The translations under genes were made by a program, and so were the position numbers. Positions 23,199 to 34,380 of a stretch of DNA of 64,000 nucleotides are shown one piece after another. The first letter of the stretch is position 1. Each line of letters opens with the position of its first letter. The stretch is from Leguminivora glycinivorella (Eukaryota > Arthropoda > Insecta > Lepidoptera > Tortricidae). The stretch is from assembly GCF_023078275.1 (NCBI RefSeq), contig NC_062973.1:19896956-19960955 (forward strand). The letters run 5' to 3'. A model generated the notes under the pieces. The model was given only the letters and a program-made list of their open reading frames with translations. It had not been told where the DNA came from and ran no database searches.

Positions 23199-24897
23199 AC
23201 AAATTCCTTCACCAATATTGTATACATATAGGTGTGTATGTTAGTAACGTATGTATACGTAATATTTGTAAGTATCCATATAATTATCTACCGGTCTTGT
23301 AAATAAATAATGACGTAGTGCAATTTACTAGATTGCTATACAACTTTAACATCTTGAAGGCTCTTTAAATTCTTTTACTGACGTTCTGAATGACTTATAA
23401 GACGTAATACGTTAAAGGAGCAAAAACTCGACTATTTTCTTGACCATCATTTTGACCAATTGTTTACTCATCGTATAATTCTGTCAATATAGAGGTTTAA
23501 CGTTACCTACGTAAAATATAGAAGCTGACGATAGCAAGGAAAATTTATTTGACGATTTATTATAGCGTGATTCGACTTTTGTGGCTTAAAAGCGCTCAAT
23601 AAAGAATATTTACTTACCTACCTAAAAGTAATTAAATTACTTCACTCTCGATCAAGTCAAAACCAATCTAACTTTGAAATGAGGTCATTCTAAAAACGCA
23701 ATGTACGACTCCCGCGCCCCAAACCAAAAGCCCAAGGCCTCGTAAATGGATTAGAACAATTTGTTAAAAGAAATTAGTTCGCTCCGTTTTTAACGAATTT
23801 CTTTCCAGTTTCGGATGTTATGTTGACTTGGCCGAAACATGTTTATTCATGGCCGACGTTTTGTTTCTTAGAAGAATTTTAATCGAGTAGCAGGAAAAAG
23901 TAATAATTGACTTTGTAATTAGTTTAGCCCTCTCATTTTTGTACTTTTATGGGATCTTGTAATTGATTTTAATTGGGAAATCTGGGGACAGGGGCTTTTT
24001 TAAATGGTGATAGCGTAACGTTTTGCATAAGTAATTAAAATATTATGACTGTTCAGCTCTCGATTCTCGGTAAAATTTGACCAATTATATAGTAAAGGTG
24101 TCGTTCGAGTCTCATCTGCATAGTAATGCGGCAAGAAAGGCACTGTAGCAGTAGTTACAGTGCCTTTCTTGCCGCCTGTGTCTGTTATGTGACTTATGTG
24201 TGTGTCTATTATCTTCATAATTTGAGTGACGTTTGCCTCCGCACCGTCAAAAGTGACATTCGTTCTACCTCACTTAGGTCTAAAGTTTATATTTTATAAA
24301 GGTTCTCATATTCCAAAGAAGCTATGTTGACAGTTTTGTCAAAGCTACAAAATACTGTTTTCAATGCCACTAGGTACTTGCACTAAATGTCCAAGCAACA
24401 AGTTAATTCAACTCAAGCACAACTTTCACAGCGATAAAACCATTTCCTGCAGAAAATATAAGTATATCTCACAAGTTTGTCTACCGAACTCATTTTACGC
24501 TCCGTATAGCGTCAAAGATTGAATACAAGTTTGATATTTCCTGCGAATCCTCGAGTGCTATAAAACGAACATTACTCGCGAATAATCCGGCGAAGATGGT
24601 TTATGAGGTTCCATTGTTGTTTACTTTGTTAGCATTTTATATACTTAGTGGAGGAAATCATATGGCATGATTAGGCCAAGTTACTGCACGGGTAAGAGAC
24701 TTGAAATGATGGAAAATTGAATATGCCCTTCTAAGATTTATCTTTCTTATTTGGAATTGAACACAATTTACAATTATAGGAAACACTGTGTCAATACGTT
24801 GATTTTTCTTCAGCTGCGTCCATGCAGATTAGCCACTTGCACTCCAGTTTGTGGGCCACGAACGCATCTGTACGAACTGTCCTTGGGAAACACCTGG
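23199..24897. other. Gene-free stretch
   Basis: Apart from the hairpin at 24129-24176 nothing is assigned. Confidence 0.35.
24129..24176. repeat. Perfect hairpin, 20-bp arms and 8-nt loop
   Basis: GCGGCAAGAAAGGCACTGTA is followed by 8 bases and then by its exact reverse complement. Stable in RNA or single-stranded DNA. No known microRNA seed is recognised; it could be the remnant of a foldback element. Confidence 0.75.
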
Positions 24898-25045
24898 GTA
24901 CGTAGCCGAATGGCACAAACGCTCACGAAACGAAACGCTCGTAGATATCTATCTCTATCGCTCTTGCGTACTGGCGCGAGAGAGCCAGAGTACCTTTCGC
25001 AGCGTTTCGTTTTTGTTTCGCGTCCCAGAAATGCGGCACCTGAAC
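24898..25045. mobile_element. Second copy of the repeat at 12.97-13.13 kb
   Basis: ACGTAGCCGAATGGCACAAA, CGAAACGCTCGTAGATATCT, CTATCGCTCTTGCG and GCGAGAGAGCCAGAG align with the first copy in the same orientation, at clearly reduced identity. An (AAAACT)n-like run follows at about 25087-25120. Confidence 0.6.
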
Positions 25046-25466
25046 GCGGCCACAGTTTCCCTCCAGGTCAAGACTTATCTTTCCACAACTAAAACTAAAA
25101 CTAAAGTCCGAAACTAAAACATCCTACTTTGAGTAAGTAGGAACGTACTTACCTCTTCGGTTGAAATGTCATGTCAATCAATAAACTAACATGTCAAGTT
25201 AAAGAATTATAATTTACAAATTAAGAGAAGATTTTTAAAGAAAAATAATCTAAAAGCGTTGGAGGCCAGAAAGATAAGTTTGAAGAAGTTTGGGAGTATC
25301 AGGGCCGTTAGTAAAGGAAGGAGATTTTAGAATAAAGTGCTAAAAGTGGAAATCAAAGTTTAACAGGTTACAAGGAAGTAATACGGAACACAAGAAATAG
25401 GAATAAAAGGAAAATATAAATTAAAGAATAAGGAATATCACGTCGGAAAAAGTAAATAAAACATCA
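25046..25466. other. Gene-free stretch
   Basis: Purine-rich on the plus strand from about 25200 to 25440 (AAGAAGTTTGGGAG and similar). No exon is recognised. Confidence 0.35.
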
Positions 25467-25585
25467 GGGGGCCGATTTTTGAGTCTCACTGTCACTAAAA
25501 TACCGGTTGAAAACGGTGAATTGCCTATTATTTTCAGTGACAATTTTCTGAATTCGAACGCCGTGAGACTCAAAAATCGGCCCCC
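25467..25585. mobile_element. 119-bp MITE with GGGGGCCGATTTTTGAG ends
   Basis: GGGGGCCGATTTTTGAGTCT (25467-25489 arm) is matched exactly in reverse complement at 25563-25585. The 23-bp perfect arms suggest a young copy. The centre is non-coding. Confidence 0.8.
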
Positions 25586-25674
25586 AGTCCATAGAAGCGA
25601 GGATTCGAGGTAGGTATAATCTGTAAGTAATGCTATGAATTCAGCGTTGTTATTGATCATGTAGGTAATCCTCT

Positions 25675-25815
25675 GGTTATAAAACTTATTAATCCCTTTT
25701 ATTATGAAATAAAACTATGGAAACGGATTAAATCGCGTATAATGAATTTAAAATACATCCCGACGTTTCGAACTCTTTACAGCGTTCGTGGTCAACGGGT
25801 GACTAAGGAAAAATT
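25675..25815. repeat. Probable lepidopteran interspersed repeat (GACGTTTCGAACTC type)
   Basis: CATCCCGACGTTTCGAACTC, then TTCGTGGTCAACGGGTGAC, resembles a repeat I recall as common in moths. It occurs once in this window, so the call rests on memory only. Confidence 0.35.
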
Positions 25816-26142
25816 AAAATGTGCAAAATGTGCCCTTTTATTATATTAATTATTATAGAAGTTGTCATTCATTCATTTAGTAGTTACAGCATGGTAGTTA
25901 CTTCTAAAGCGTTGTTTGGTCTGACTCCGGTGTACTTATGACGCCGACTGTACCTGCATACACGTAGGCAACTCACTAACTAAGGATCTAGAACCTTTCC
26001 ATGTTTGTTGAATCGAAAAAACTGTTAAATTTAAAGAACACTTAATAGTTATTTGTTATATAAGGGGGCAAAGTTGTATTTTAACGCCGAGTGTGGAATT
26101 GAAACACACGAGAAATAAAATACATTTGCGTGAGTGTAACAC

Positions 26143-26403
26143 AAAACTTTTTCCCTCACTATAGCGAGGAAACTACAACGCAAAAAATGCCTTTATCACT
26201 GCTTCCAGTAGTTCCACAGGTGGTAAATCATCTTTATTACTAGATTCACCTACTTTTATCAATTTTAACGCAGTTAATTTAACTTTATTCAAGGTCAAAT
26301 TACTTTACCCACTGGTGGATAAAATGCGTTTTTACCCGCTGGTATTAAAGGACAAAACACGTGTTTCCGAGCTAGTGAGGGGAAAAAAAATAAAAAAGAC
26401 TTG
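26143..26403. mobile_element. MITE with CCCTCACTA ends and a GGATAAAA core
   Basis: TTTTTCCCTCACTATAGC at the left pairs with CTAGTGAGGGGAAAAA at the right. The centre is symmetrical (CCACTGGTGGATAAAA, then TTTTACCCGCTGG). The arms are diverged. Confidence 0.6.
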
Positions 26404-26450
26404 TTACTTCACATGTAATTTTTAATACTATATTAGTATGTAAACACACT

Positions 26451-26562
26451 AAAGGCCCACTTGCACCAATCACTTAACTCTAACCCCGAGTTAGCTATCA
26501 TCTGTCAAATTCCATATGAAATGGTGGGTTAACCCTGCATTTTCGTTGGTGCAAGTGGCCCT
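26451..26562. mobile_element. MITE with GGCCACTTGCACCAA ends (second copy at 58.34-58.46 kb)
   Basis: AAAGGCCCACTTGCACCAA at the left is matched by TTGGTGCAAGTGGCCCT at the right. The interior has TCAAATTCCATATGAAATGG. A copy in the opposite orientation lies at 58343-58464. Confidence 0.75.
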
Positions 26563-27848
26563 AATATATAGTATTCAAACTTAATGATAACAGATAATTG
26601 ATTATAACGACATCTAGCATCTTAATACAGAACTATGCCGAAGTCATGACAGTATAGGTTGTGGATGTCCTTCTAGTGTCAGTCTACTTGCACAGATGGC
26701 GTTGTTATAAACGGTTGTAGCGCCATCTTTTAGAAATGAGCTACACTATCACGGTCAAGAGTATGACCTAACGAATGTAGGTATTTCCGTAAACAGTGGC
26801 CGTTATCGTATGCCGTAATAATTACATAATATGCCTATAGATAGCGCTGTTTTCAGTTTTGTAAACAATAACAAACTATACCACTAGAGGTCACTGTATT
26901 ACTATTTGTTGTTATTATTAGATTTGTTTTGCTTTCACATTATGTCAATTTAGATTTTGAGGGTCAGTTGTATTTTTGTAGTCGTATTACATAACTGGGT
27001 CAGGTAATATGTTGTAGGCAGTATGTATAATAGGAATTATGGTAATACGCTTGACCTTTACTCGCTCTATCTAGTTACCTACTTATTTATGAGATTGTCT
27101 ATGATTTTCTACTCAGTCGTGGACAAACTTTTCATAGGTGTTCTTGGGTGTGGTAACAGAAACAAAATGTTCATGATGGAATTTATATTTTAATATTTCA
27201 ATGAAAGATTACATTTCAACGTTTCACTCTGTTAGAATTCTGTTAGATATAACATCGTGTCTTCTAATGCAAGATAACGAAATCAAAATGGCTGAATTGT
27301 ACCTATTAGCTACAAACTTAACTCTTCACAATATCGGGCTCAATATGAGCTAAATACATTCTCGGCCTTCGGTCCTTCCTATTTGTAATCAGGGTAAGGC
27401 AATTCAAACTCGATATGTCGTCTTTACATTTTTTATTCTTCCTTCTAGTTATCACAGTAAGAACCGGGCGAGAATCTCAAAATTATACTACTATAACATG
27501 CAAGTAACGCAACTTTCAACAAACTAGGTCATCTTGAGAAATATTGAAAAAATATAGAACGTCAATAATATCAGAAAATATTGAATTTGAATGTAATAAG
27601 TCACGTTACGGTCTGATTGTACCATAAATTCAGTCTCACTCACAACACTCATGAATGACAATAAAATACTGCATCAATCTATAGCTGGTTAGCTGGTCAT
27701 TCCGCGTTCCATGCACATACATACGTGTATATATAGCTCCACAAAACTATTTGATCGATGTTTCTACGAACGATCGTGTCTACAATAAGTTAAATGAACT
27801 ACAAAATGCCCTAATTAGTCAAAATTACATACGTTCAACAAGGCATCG
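26563..27848. other. Gene-free stretch downstream of the minus-strand gene
   Basis: No repeat or exon is recognised. May include the far end of the 3' untranslated region of the gene at 28.3-30.0 kb if transcription passes the poly(A) signals given below. Confidence 0.35.
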
Positions 27849-27854
27849 TTTATT
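27849..27854 (-). promoter_or_regulatory. Candidate poly(A) signal AATAAA (minus strand)
   Basis: TTTATT on the plus strand is AATAAA in the sense of the 28.3-30.0 kb gene, about 430 bases after its stop codon. A weaker ATTAAA lies at 28078-28083, about 200 bases after the stop. Confidence 0.4.
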
Positions 27855-28281
27855 TTATCATAATTATTGGATTTTCGTCACTAGTATGCGCGACCGCATC
27901 TTCCTAAATCATTCATAGCTTTAAATTAATCATTTAACTAAAATTCTTTTAACTATCACTCATACTTGCACAACATTCGGAATTCTGCAACGGAACAACA
28001 CACACTTCAGTGTTCTAATACTTATTAATACAAATTCTAGATTTTACATCACAATGTAGTGCTGAATGAAAGTAAAATTTAATTAACATTGGTCATTAGA
28101 AAATAATTGGTCTAAAACGATATGTTCAAGAGATAAAAGGCTGTGCAGCCGTGCAGATGTTCTGACAAAGTTTTTACGATATGCAATGTGAATTGACAAC
28201 CGTATAGCTGAAGTCATCGCTTGATCAGCGTGAGGGTCCCTGCTTCGGTGCGAACAGTTGCTACAATAGTTGCTCTTAGGG

Positions 28282-28446
28282 CTAGTACACGTAAATCTGC
28301 TTGAGCTGAGGTTTGAGCTCAGGAGGGATCGTGTACACTTCTTGCTCAGGTTTTTTCTTCACCAGGCGCTTCCAACGGCCGCCGATGTTTTTGCGAAGGC
28401 TTCGGAAACTCGCGCGCTCGTTACCAAGGGGCTGCATCAGATTGTC
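28282..28446 (-). CDS. Terminal coding exon (exon 2) of an unnamed basic protein
   Basis: In sense orientation a pyrimidine-rich acceptor TTCTTTCTTTCTAG (AG at 28447-28448) precedes GACAATCTGATGCAGCCC. The frame runs 54 codons to TAG at 28282-28284. It is in phase 0 and joins exon 1 directly. It encodes residues 70-123: DNLMQPLGNERASFRSLRKN, then a basic cluster RWKRLVKKK (residues 93-101), and ends PPELKPQLKQIYVY. Codon third positions are G/C-rich, unlike the flanks. No signal peptide, membrane segment or catalytic motif is seen. I do not recognise the family. The basic patch allows nuclear or nucleic-acid-related roles, but that is inference. A plus-strand frame at 28270-28503 is the shadow of this exon. 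Confidence 0.82.
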   Translation of the reverse strand, partial: DNLMQPLGNERASFRSLRKNIGGRWKRLVKKKPEQEVYTIPPELKPQLKQIYVY

Positions 28447-29471
28447 CTAGAAAGAAAGAAAAGATACCGTCAGGTATTTGTACATGTGGAGCGAGTTTGT
28501 TGACCTAAGGATCGGTGCCCGATTGAGCGGTTCCGTTAGCGTCCCCGATGCATTTGCTGCATTCGCACCGGTATTGAAACCTACAGCCGTTACACAATGC
28601 CTTTTATTTTGAGACGCGGTTGCTATCCGAGCAGACGTTTGAAACAGAAGGTCGTCCCGGGCGTATTATTATTCGAGGGAACTTTTTTTGTCTGGCTTCT
28701 ATTATCCCATGCTCGGCTTTATATTTCTATCCTTTTTTGGGATCGTACCGTCTGGATGGCATTTAAGAGTCGGCTCCGCGTGGCTAGCGTGTTTTAAAAT
28801 GTGCTATGTATTAAAAGTCCGTAACTAGGAAGTATCGCAAAGTAAACGTTGAGGCCACATGAGAACAAGCCTTGAATATGCTGTTACAAAGACACATTAG
28901 CATTCTATATTTCCTGATGGATCGCGGGTGTGTGTGGTCTGTACACATGTTTAGCACACATGGATCATCATTCATTACATTGAAGGTTTAAGCTAGGCCT
29001 CGAGACGGAGTTATTAGAGCGTGCAATTGAGGTTAAATTGTTTGACGGTAAGTATTGCAATATTATTCAAAGTGCACGTTAGCGCTAGCCTCGTCTGAAC
29101 GGCAGACAACTACAAAGAAAGAAGGTCGAAGTGTTACAACACGCTCGCCTTGTACAGCTTTCTACTTCACAAGCGTGTCCCGACATTTAAATTTGTTTAG
29201 CGCTAGGTAGATACCGTGGCCATGCTATAATAGCTACTCTCTCTCAGGCGTGGGTCAGACCAGTCACGATTTCTATCGTGTCATAATGCAACGTTTGCGG
29301 CATACAACTTTCCATTTGTTTCAATCGTTGCCAAGCAATAATGGGACTGGAGCGCCGGGGCTATGCGGAGCTCTAATGGGGTCAAGTGTAACGGCTGGAG
29401 TCGGTTTGTTATTATTTATAGATTACCCAACTAGAGCATTAGCAGTTTGTGGTAACGAGAAGGGTACCAAC
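28447..29471 (-). other. Intron of the 28.3-30.0 kb gene
   Basis: Starts GTTGGT after CATGATCAG (end of exon 1) and ends TTTCTTTCTAG before exon 2; 1,025 bases, phase 0. It holds no recognised repeat, which is unusual in this window. Open frames inside it (plus strand, 28597-28797) are not supported. Confidence 0.75.
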
Positions 29472-29678
29472 CTGATCATGAGGATAGACGTAAGGCGGAG
29501 GCAGCGGTGGGGGGAACTGCCACAGCGGCTGCTGGCGGAAGGCGAGCGGCTCGGGCGCAGGCGCGGGCGCCGGCGTCAGCACCTCGGCGGGGTGCACCGA
29601 GGCCGAGTGCTCCTCTCGCTTCCTCAGCTTGCTGTGGACGATACGAATCGCCATCATAGTACCGTTGTTTCCAACCAT
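29472..29678 (-). CDS. First coding exon (exon 1) of the unnamed 123-residue basic protein
   Basis: The start ATG (29676-29678) sits in a strong ACCATGG context. An in-frame upstream stretch is open but has no other ATG, and 69 whole codons follow before the donor CAG|GTTGGT. The protein begins MVGNNGTMMAIRIVHSKLRK, has a charged segment RKREEH, an Ala-Pro run TPAPAPAPEP (residues 35-44) and a Pro/Tyr-rich end PPPLPPPYVYPHDQ. With exon 2 it makes 123 residues. The exon is strongly G+C-rich. The gene is complete in the window: TATA promoter, a leader of about 320 bases, two coding exons and poly(A) signals. The low-complexity first half and conserved-looking basic C-terminus suggest a small regulatory protein, but I know no match. 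A minus-strand frame that starts upstream of this ATG (29732) is an over-extension; the plus-strand frame 29250-29729 is a shadow. Confidence 0.82.
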
Positions 29679-30040
29679 GGTACCAAATCCAAACGGTCCT
29701 TCAACACAACTGGGCTGGATCACAGGTAACAAGTTCCAGTCGGGCAGTCACAACATTGCTTCACAATCACTCACAGCCGTGTCGCGTAACTAACAACTAA
29801 ATTTAAATTAAATTATCACAAGTTTTAGAATTAGTAGGGGGATATTGCACTATCACTGTTCGTAGGAACGTGCGGAGACCGCGGTACGCGAGCTGATGCT
29901 ACGCGATGACTAGAATTATATCGTGAAGATGGGCCGGCAGGTGCCTAGCAAAGCGCTCGCTCGTGCCAAACGACCTCTACGGAGTACTCCATGCGTCTGA
30001 GTTGAAGTGGTGGGGCGCGCACGGCTTTTATAGACGCGTG
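29679..30040 (-). promoter_or_regulatory. Promoter and 5' leader of the 28.3-30.0 kb gene
   Basis: In sense orientation TCTATAAAAGC lies at about 30024-30034 (TATAAA at 30027-30032). An initiator-like TCAGAC has its A at 29998, 34 bases from the first T of TATAAA, so transcription probably starts near 29998. The leader to 29679 appears unspliced. Upstream, the plus strand shows TGACGCG (30043) and TGACGCA (30149), CRE/ATF-like half-sites, and a G-run GGGGAGGGGGGGAGGGG. The TATA box plus CRE-like sites would suit an inducible gene; that is inference. Confidence 0.7.
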
Positions 30041-31986
30041 CGTGACGCGGCCGGGGAGGGGGGGAGGGGCTCCGCCTGACGATGTGGCTGGCTTTTTTCC
30101 GCGAAAAACTACGAACGGTTGCTCGCAATCGTATCTTGACAGGAGGGTATGGTCTGTGACGCATCTATGCGCAACCGTTGGGTTTCTCGCTTACGCGTTA
30201 CGCGTACTAGGTAAAATACAACTTAGTGAATTTTGTTTTTAATCGGAATTACCAGATACTACGACTGTGAGTGGTGATTGTAAACAATGTTGTTGTGACG
30301 GGTTACGGTCAAACCATGTTGTACGTCAAAGGACCATTTGTAGGTACATTGGTACATAATGAAAATACAAAGACCATGCAATACAGAAACAATAAAGTAA
30401 ACAATAATACCTAATTACATTTTTGTGACACAAACGTTAAAAAGGCATCGACATAAAACAAAGAAGGCTGAGGTAATACATTTCCTATATTTCTAGGCAC
30501 GTGTAACCACTTATCTACTTTCAAGCGTGATTGCTTCGTGCCGTTCCAACAATTAATAGTGAACAGTTATGAAAACTGAAAGAGTACATCCATTAGAATT
30601 GCTTTTAGCGAAGCAATGTCGACTATCGATCGTTGAAACAAAATGAGGGTTCAATCAACGCTGCGTTTCACCATTAACCGAGTTCAAAGTCCACAGCATG
30701 GGATCTCGAACCCGTATAAATATGCATACCAATATATAAGCACACTTCACGCACTGCTGGCCTATAGCTAGTAGACGCAGCGAATGCTATTATTGCATCT
30801 CTCTCACCGACCCTTCGAATGCATGGACGGGAAGAGGAGGTATGAATTTAGCGCTTTCGATTCCAAAAGGCAAAGTAGGGCTGCAGGGCAAGGGAGAGCG
30901 AGGATCAATGCCCTTAGCTAAGCAAAGCTTCGGGCTTTGACTCGTACAATGGCATAGGGGATAAAAAAACACAGGTAGTGAGCCATTCAGTTACCCTTGA
31001 GACGTCTAGCGGGTATAAGGACGGCAACTTTATCTTTAAAGTATCTTTATACATAGTATGTAGACAGTTTTAAAACTAATATCTTTCATAATAAATCAAT
31101 GACAGATTATGGAGATCAAATTCCATACTACGTCTGGTGTTTGCATACGTAATGTTATCTTTGATAAGTCTGCTCAGCTATGTCAAGGATGACATATATT
31201 ATGTTCCTATGCCTAAACTTAAATGACGTTATTATTAATGGTTATTTTGTAAACATAATCCATTGAACACTATCGAAAATTATGGTTATTCCAATTTACC
31301 TTTATAGGCACGATCTTTCAAATATAACATAAACCATCGGTGTCTGACTTTTGAATAAGTAGTTAAAGTCTTGGAGTACTTTTTTGACCAATAAGTAGTT
31401 ACACGCTCTATGGATATGTCATTAAATATTAATTCAATAACCACAAAACCTTGGACCTTTAGAAGAGTATGTTAGTATTATGTCTATATGTATGTATTCA
31501 GACAAACACTACGCTTATTTCTGCCTTAGATCCAAGTCAAATATAACATCTATCGGGTAACATGGAAACGAAGCATTGTTTGTGTTCGGCATTGAGACCT
31601 GAATGAAATAATACCTTCATTGGCAAAACAATATTTGTTTCGTCTGGTTGTTATGTCTCCATTACGCTTAGAAACTGTTGAAATTAATTTAATGTAAAAC
31701 CAAAACAAACCTATTATGCCATCAAATGTTCCAATCAAATCTATATAAACCGTCTACAATCTATTAGGTAACATCAATTAAAATCGAAAAAGCAATATGA
31801 TATACCTACAGCGATTTCATCAAGCATTCATTATTTAACAAGTTTATCTTGTTATAGCAATAGAGATAATTTCGGTTACCATGCCATCATGTATTGACCC
31901 CTTTTTACGTCAATGGGAGGCTATCAAATTTAAACACGATCACGCTATTTACCGTTGATCACCTATCGAATGGAAAATATGTCAAT
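30041..31986. other. Upstream region of the minus-strand gene, then gene-free DNA
   Basis: The first about 200 bases (to 30230) are G+C-rich, with CGCGTTACGCG-like motifs, and probably proximal promoter. GTATAAATATGC at about 30714-30725 is TATA-like on the plus strand, but no exon follows that I can support. The rest is A+T-rich. Confidence 0.4.
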
Positions 31987-31993
31987 TATAAGA

Positions 31994-32063
31994 TCATCAT
32001 CATCATCATCATCATCATATCAGCCGAAAGACGTCCACTGCTGGACATAGGCCTCCCCCAAAG
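31994..32063 (-). mobile_element. LINE 3' terminus with (GAT)n tail, minus strand
   Basis: In the plus strand (ATC)8-9 at 31993-32018 is followed by AGCCGAAAGACGTCCACTGC and TGGACATAGGCCTCCCCC. In reverse complement this is the 3' terminus, with (GAT)n tail, of a LINE that I recall as very common in Lepidoptera. ATAAGAT is found on both sides (31987-31993 and 32064-32070), a plausible target duplication. Only about 70 bases survive. Confidence 0.7.
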
Positions 32064-32070
32064 ATAAGAT

Positions 32071-33950
32071 ATTTTAAGTTAATTTGTACTTTAAAGTCTG
32101 GCTGAAAAGTTACAAGTTAAAGTGACTTGTCATTTTTTTTACATCAATGGGATGGGACTCTATTGAATTTTAAACATGGATATGATCACGCTATTTACCG
32201 TTTACCGTAACAACTATCACATAAAAAAAAACTATTACAAGATTATTATTAAACATGCAAATAGTAGGTAATAATGACTTGCTGCCTGTTTTAGATTTAC
32301 TTGTAAAAGTGACATGTTAAAGTGATGCGTTACTTTCCGTTTTATGTATGGACACAAAATATGCAACAAAATAAAGTTTCGAAACCTAACAATGAACGCA
32401 AACATTCTGGAATCTTACATCACGTAGTTCATTCGGTTACCAATCAATACAATACAAATAGATGAAATGATTATTCGTTCGATTTCGATTGACGTCAAAC
32501 TGTAATTACTAGGGGTTCAATTTAATAATCGGCTATCAACTATATCGACTCATTCAGATCAAAAGGTTCAAATATTTAGTTGTCTTCTGCAATGTCTTCC
32601 GTGCCTTTGTAGTCATGAAAAGTTATTGTTCTTTAATTTTACTAAGTAAAATTGGCATTGTGGAGTTTAAAGCTTCAAGAATCTTCTGACTACCGTAACA
32701 ATTGGATTCCATTTTATATTTCTCAAATGTAGTAGCATCCTTTAACTTCTTATGGCTTTGTTGAGTACGAATAAATTACTGATTATTTTGATTAGTGACC
32801 TTTTTATTTATTTATCGTATGGCAGTGACCTAAAAATCTGTCATCTAAATTTAAGGAAAATGCTGTGTATAATTTACATGGAAAATAAATATTTGCAAGG
32901 CTAGTCCCTTAACCCAATGAATGTTGGCTTGGTAGAAAAAAGTAACCAAGAGTCCCATTCTAATTTACATATTTTAAGGTAAATGTATGTCATTACATTA
33001 TCCTGCATTCCCATGCCGTAGTAGTGACATTTTTTTCCAAAATGAAAATAGCTAGTGATAAATTCGATGGATCTGATTCGCAAGATCTTAAACGCGATAT
33101 CTTCAGAGCAATTCGTCTAAAAGGTAAACACTCGCGACGGTCATCTGCTATCACAATTTTCGCAGTTGCCAGGAAGTCTGCTCCTTGCATCCTTGGAACA
33201 TCAACACGAAACACCGGGCTCCCTGCTTACAAAACGGGCACCATTTGTTAACAGACTTCTGTTTACGAACCAGCACACGGTGTTTATAAAGCCATCGCCA
33301 TGTCAGTTATATAAACGTCGGAAGAAAGTCTCGCACCTGCTTCACCTGTGTGTAGGTTAACTCGTTTCATATATATAGGCAGAAGGTTATCGTAACCTCC
33401 ATTTTTAACCTTAAGATAATGTAAAGATTTACTCGCCTCTATTACGGCAATTAAATCATACAATGCCTGTTCTATGGATAGATCAAGTGCCTTTCGCTTC
33501 CGTGTATCTAGGTAGTAAATCGTATATAGACAGGCATTGAAATAGTACTTACAAGTATTTTTACTTCAAGGTTGCTAAGTTATGACTAACGCAATTTAAT
33601 TAGGAAGGTGTGTTATAGATGTCTTTATCGTTGCTATCTTTAGACATTTTTTTAACTAAATAGAGTAAAAACAAAAAGTAAGGTAATTTTAGTATCAAGG
33701 ATTAAGACTTTTAAAGCCATCTTTATTCCTCAGTTCTTTAGTTATCGCGCCAAAGTGGTCAAAAATGTAGGTACAAAATTTAATTAAGTAGTAGTTAAAA
33801 TTCCTTGAATAAATTCGGTTTGGGAGGCGATGTCCGACCGGCCGCGACCTTGTTGGGCGGTCATCGAGTTCCCTGTACGTTAACTTAACGTTTTTGCCCG
33901 TCTGTTGACTCATTCAGACTACCTATACTATCTAAATGGCAAGCTATAAT
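32071..33950. other. Gene-free stretch
   Basis: Positions 33020-33360 are less A+T-rich and have overlapping 60-75-codon frames on both strands, but no splice sites, start context or domain that I recognise. The rest is A+T-rich with nothing assigned. Confidence 0.35.
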
Positions 33951-34222
33951 AGTACATTACGATACAAGTGCGTAAAAAAGGAAGTTCGAAACGAGTGGCG
34001 ATAAATTAAAACACGACCGAAGGGAGTGTTTTAAATCGACACGAGTTACGAATTTCCTTTTCGCACGTGTGTCGTACGACGTTTTTCAGTACAGATGGCT
34101 CTCAGAAGTTTCGACCTGACATATAATGAACCACTTCTCGCACTAGTGCGTAAAAAAACACCATCTGTACTGAAAAAATTATCTCGAACGCGGACATTAT
34201 TTATATTGTACATTACGATACA
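33951..34222 (+). repeat. Lepidopteran interspersed repeat (GTACATTACGATACAAGTGC type)
   Basis: GTACATTACGATACAAGTGC opens the element, and TGTACATTACGATACAAGTC reappears at 34206-34225. Between them are CGAAACGAGTGGCGATAAAT, AAAACACGACCGAAGGGAG, ATCGACACGAGTTACGAATT and ATTTCGACCTGACATATAATG-like sequence. It also has inner complementary segments (CAGTACAGATGG and CCATCTGTACTG). I recall this family from moth genomes. The repeated opening sequence suggests a partial tandem arrangement. Confidence 0.6.
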
Positions 34223-34309
34223 AGTCCGAAAAAAACGTTTTTAAAAGGCAGGTTTCTTTGATATTTTCCTAACGGAAGACTGCCTCTTAGAAAATACGGC
34301 AGTTGGCAA

Positions 34310-34372
34310 TTATTTTTGTGTAATTACTCTCTCCTCTGTAATAAGTTATTTTTGTGTAATTACTCTCTCCTC
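34310..34372 (+). repeat. Direct repeat, 27-bp unit at 36-bp spacing
   Basis: TTATTTTTGTGTAATTACTC followed by TCTCCTC occurs exactly at 34310-34336 and 34346-34372, just outside the left end of the pogo-like element. Confidence 0.7.
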
Positions 34373-34380
34373 AGTAGTTA

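Noticed and set aside
29250..29729. 159-codon plus-strand open frame
   Set aside because: Antisense shadow of the G+C-rich first exon of the minus-strand gene.
33020..33360. Overlapping 60-75-codon frames on both strands
   Set aside because: No start context, splice sites or recognised motif on either strand.
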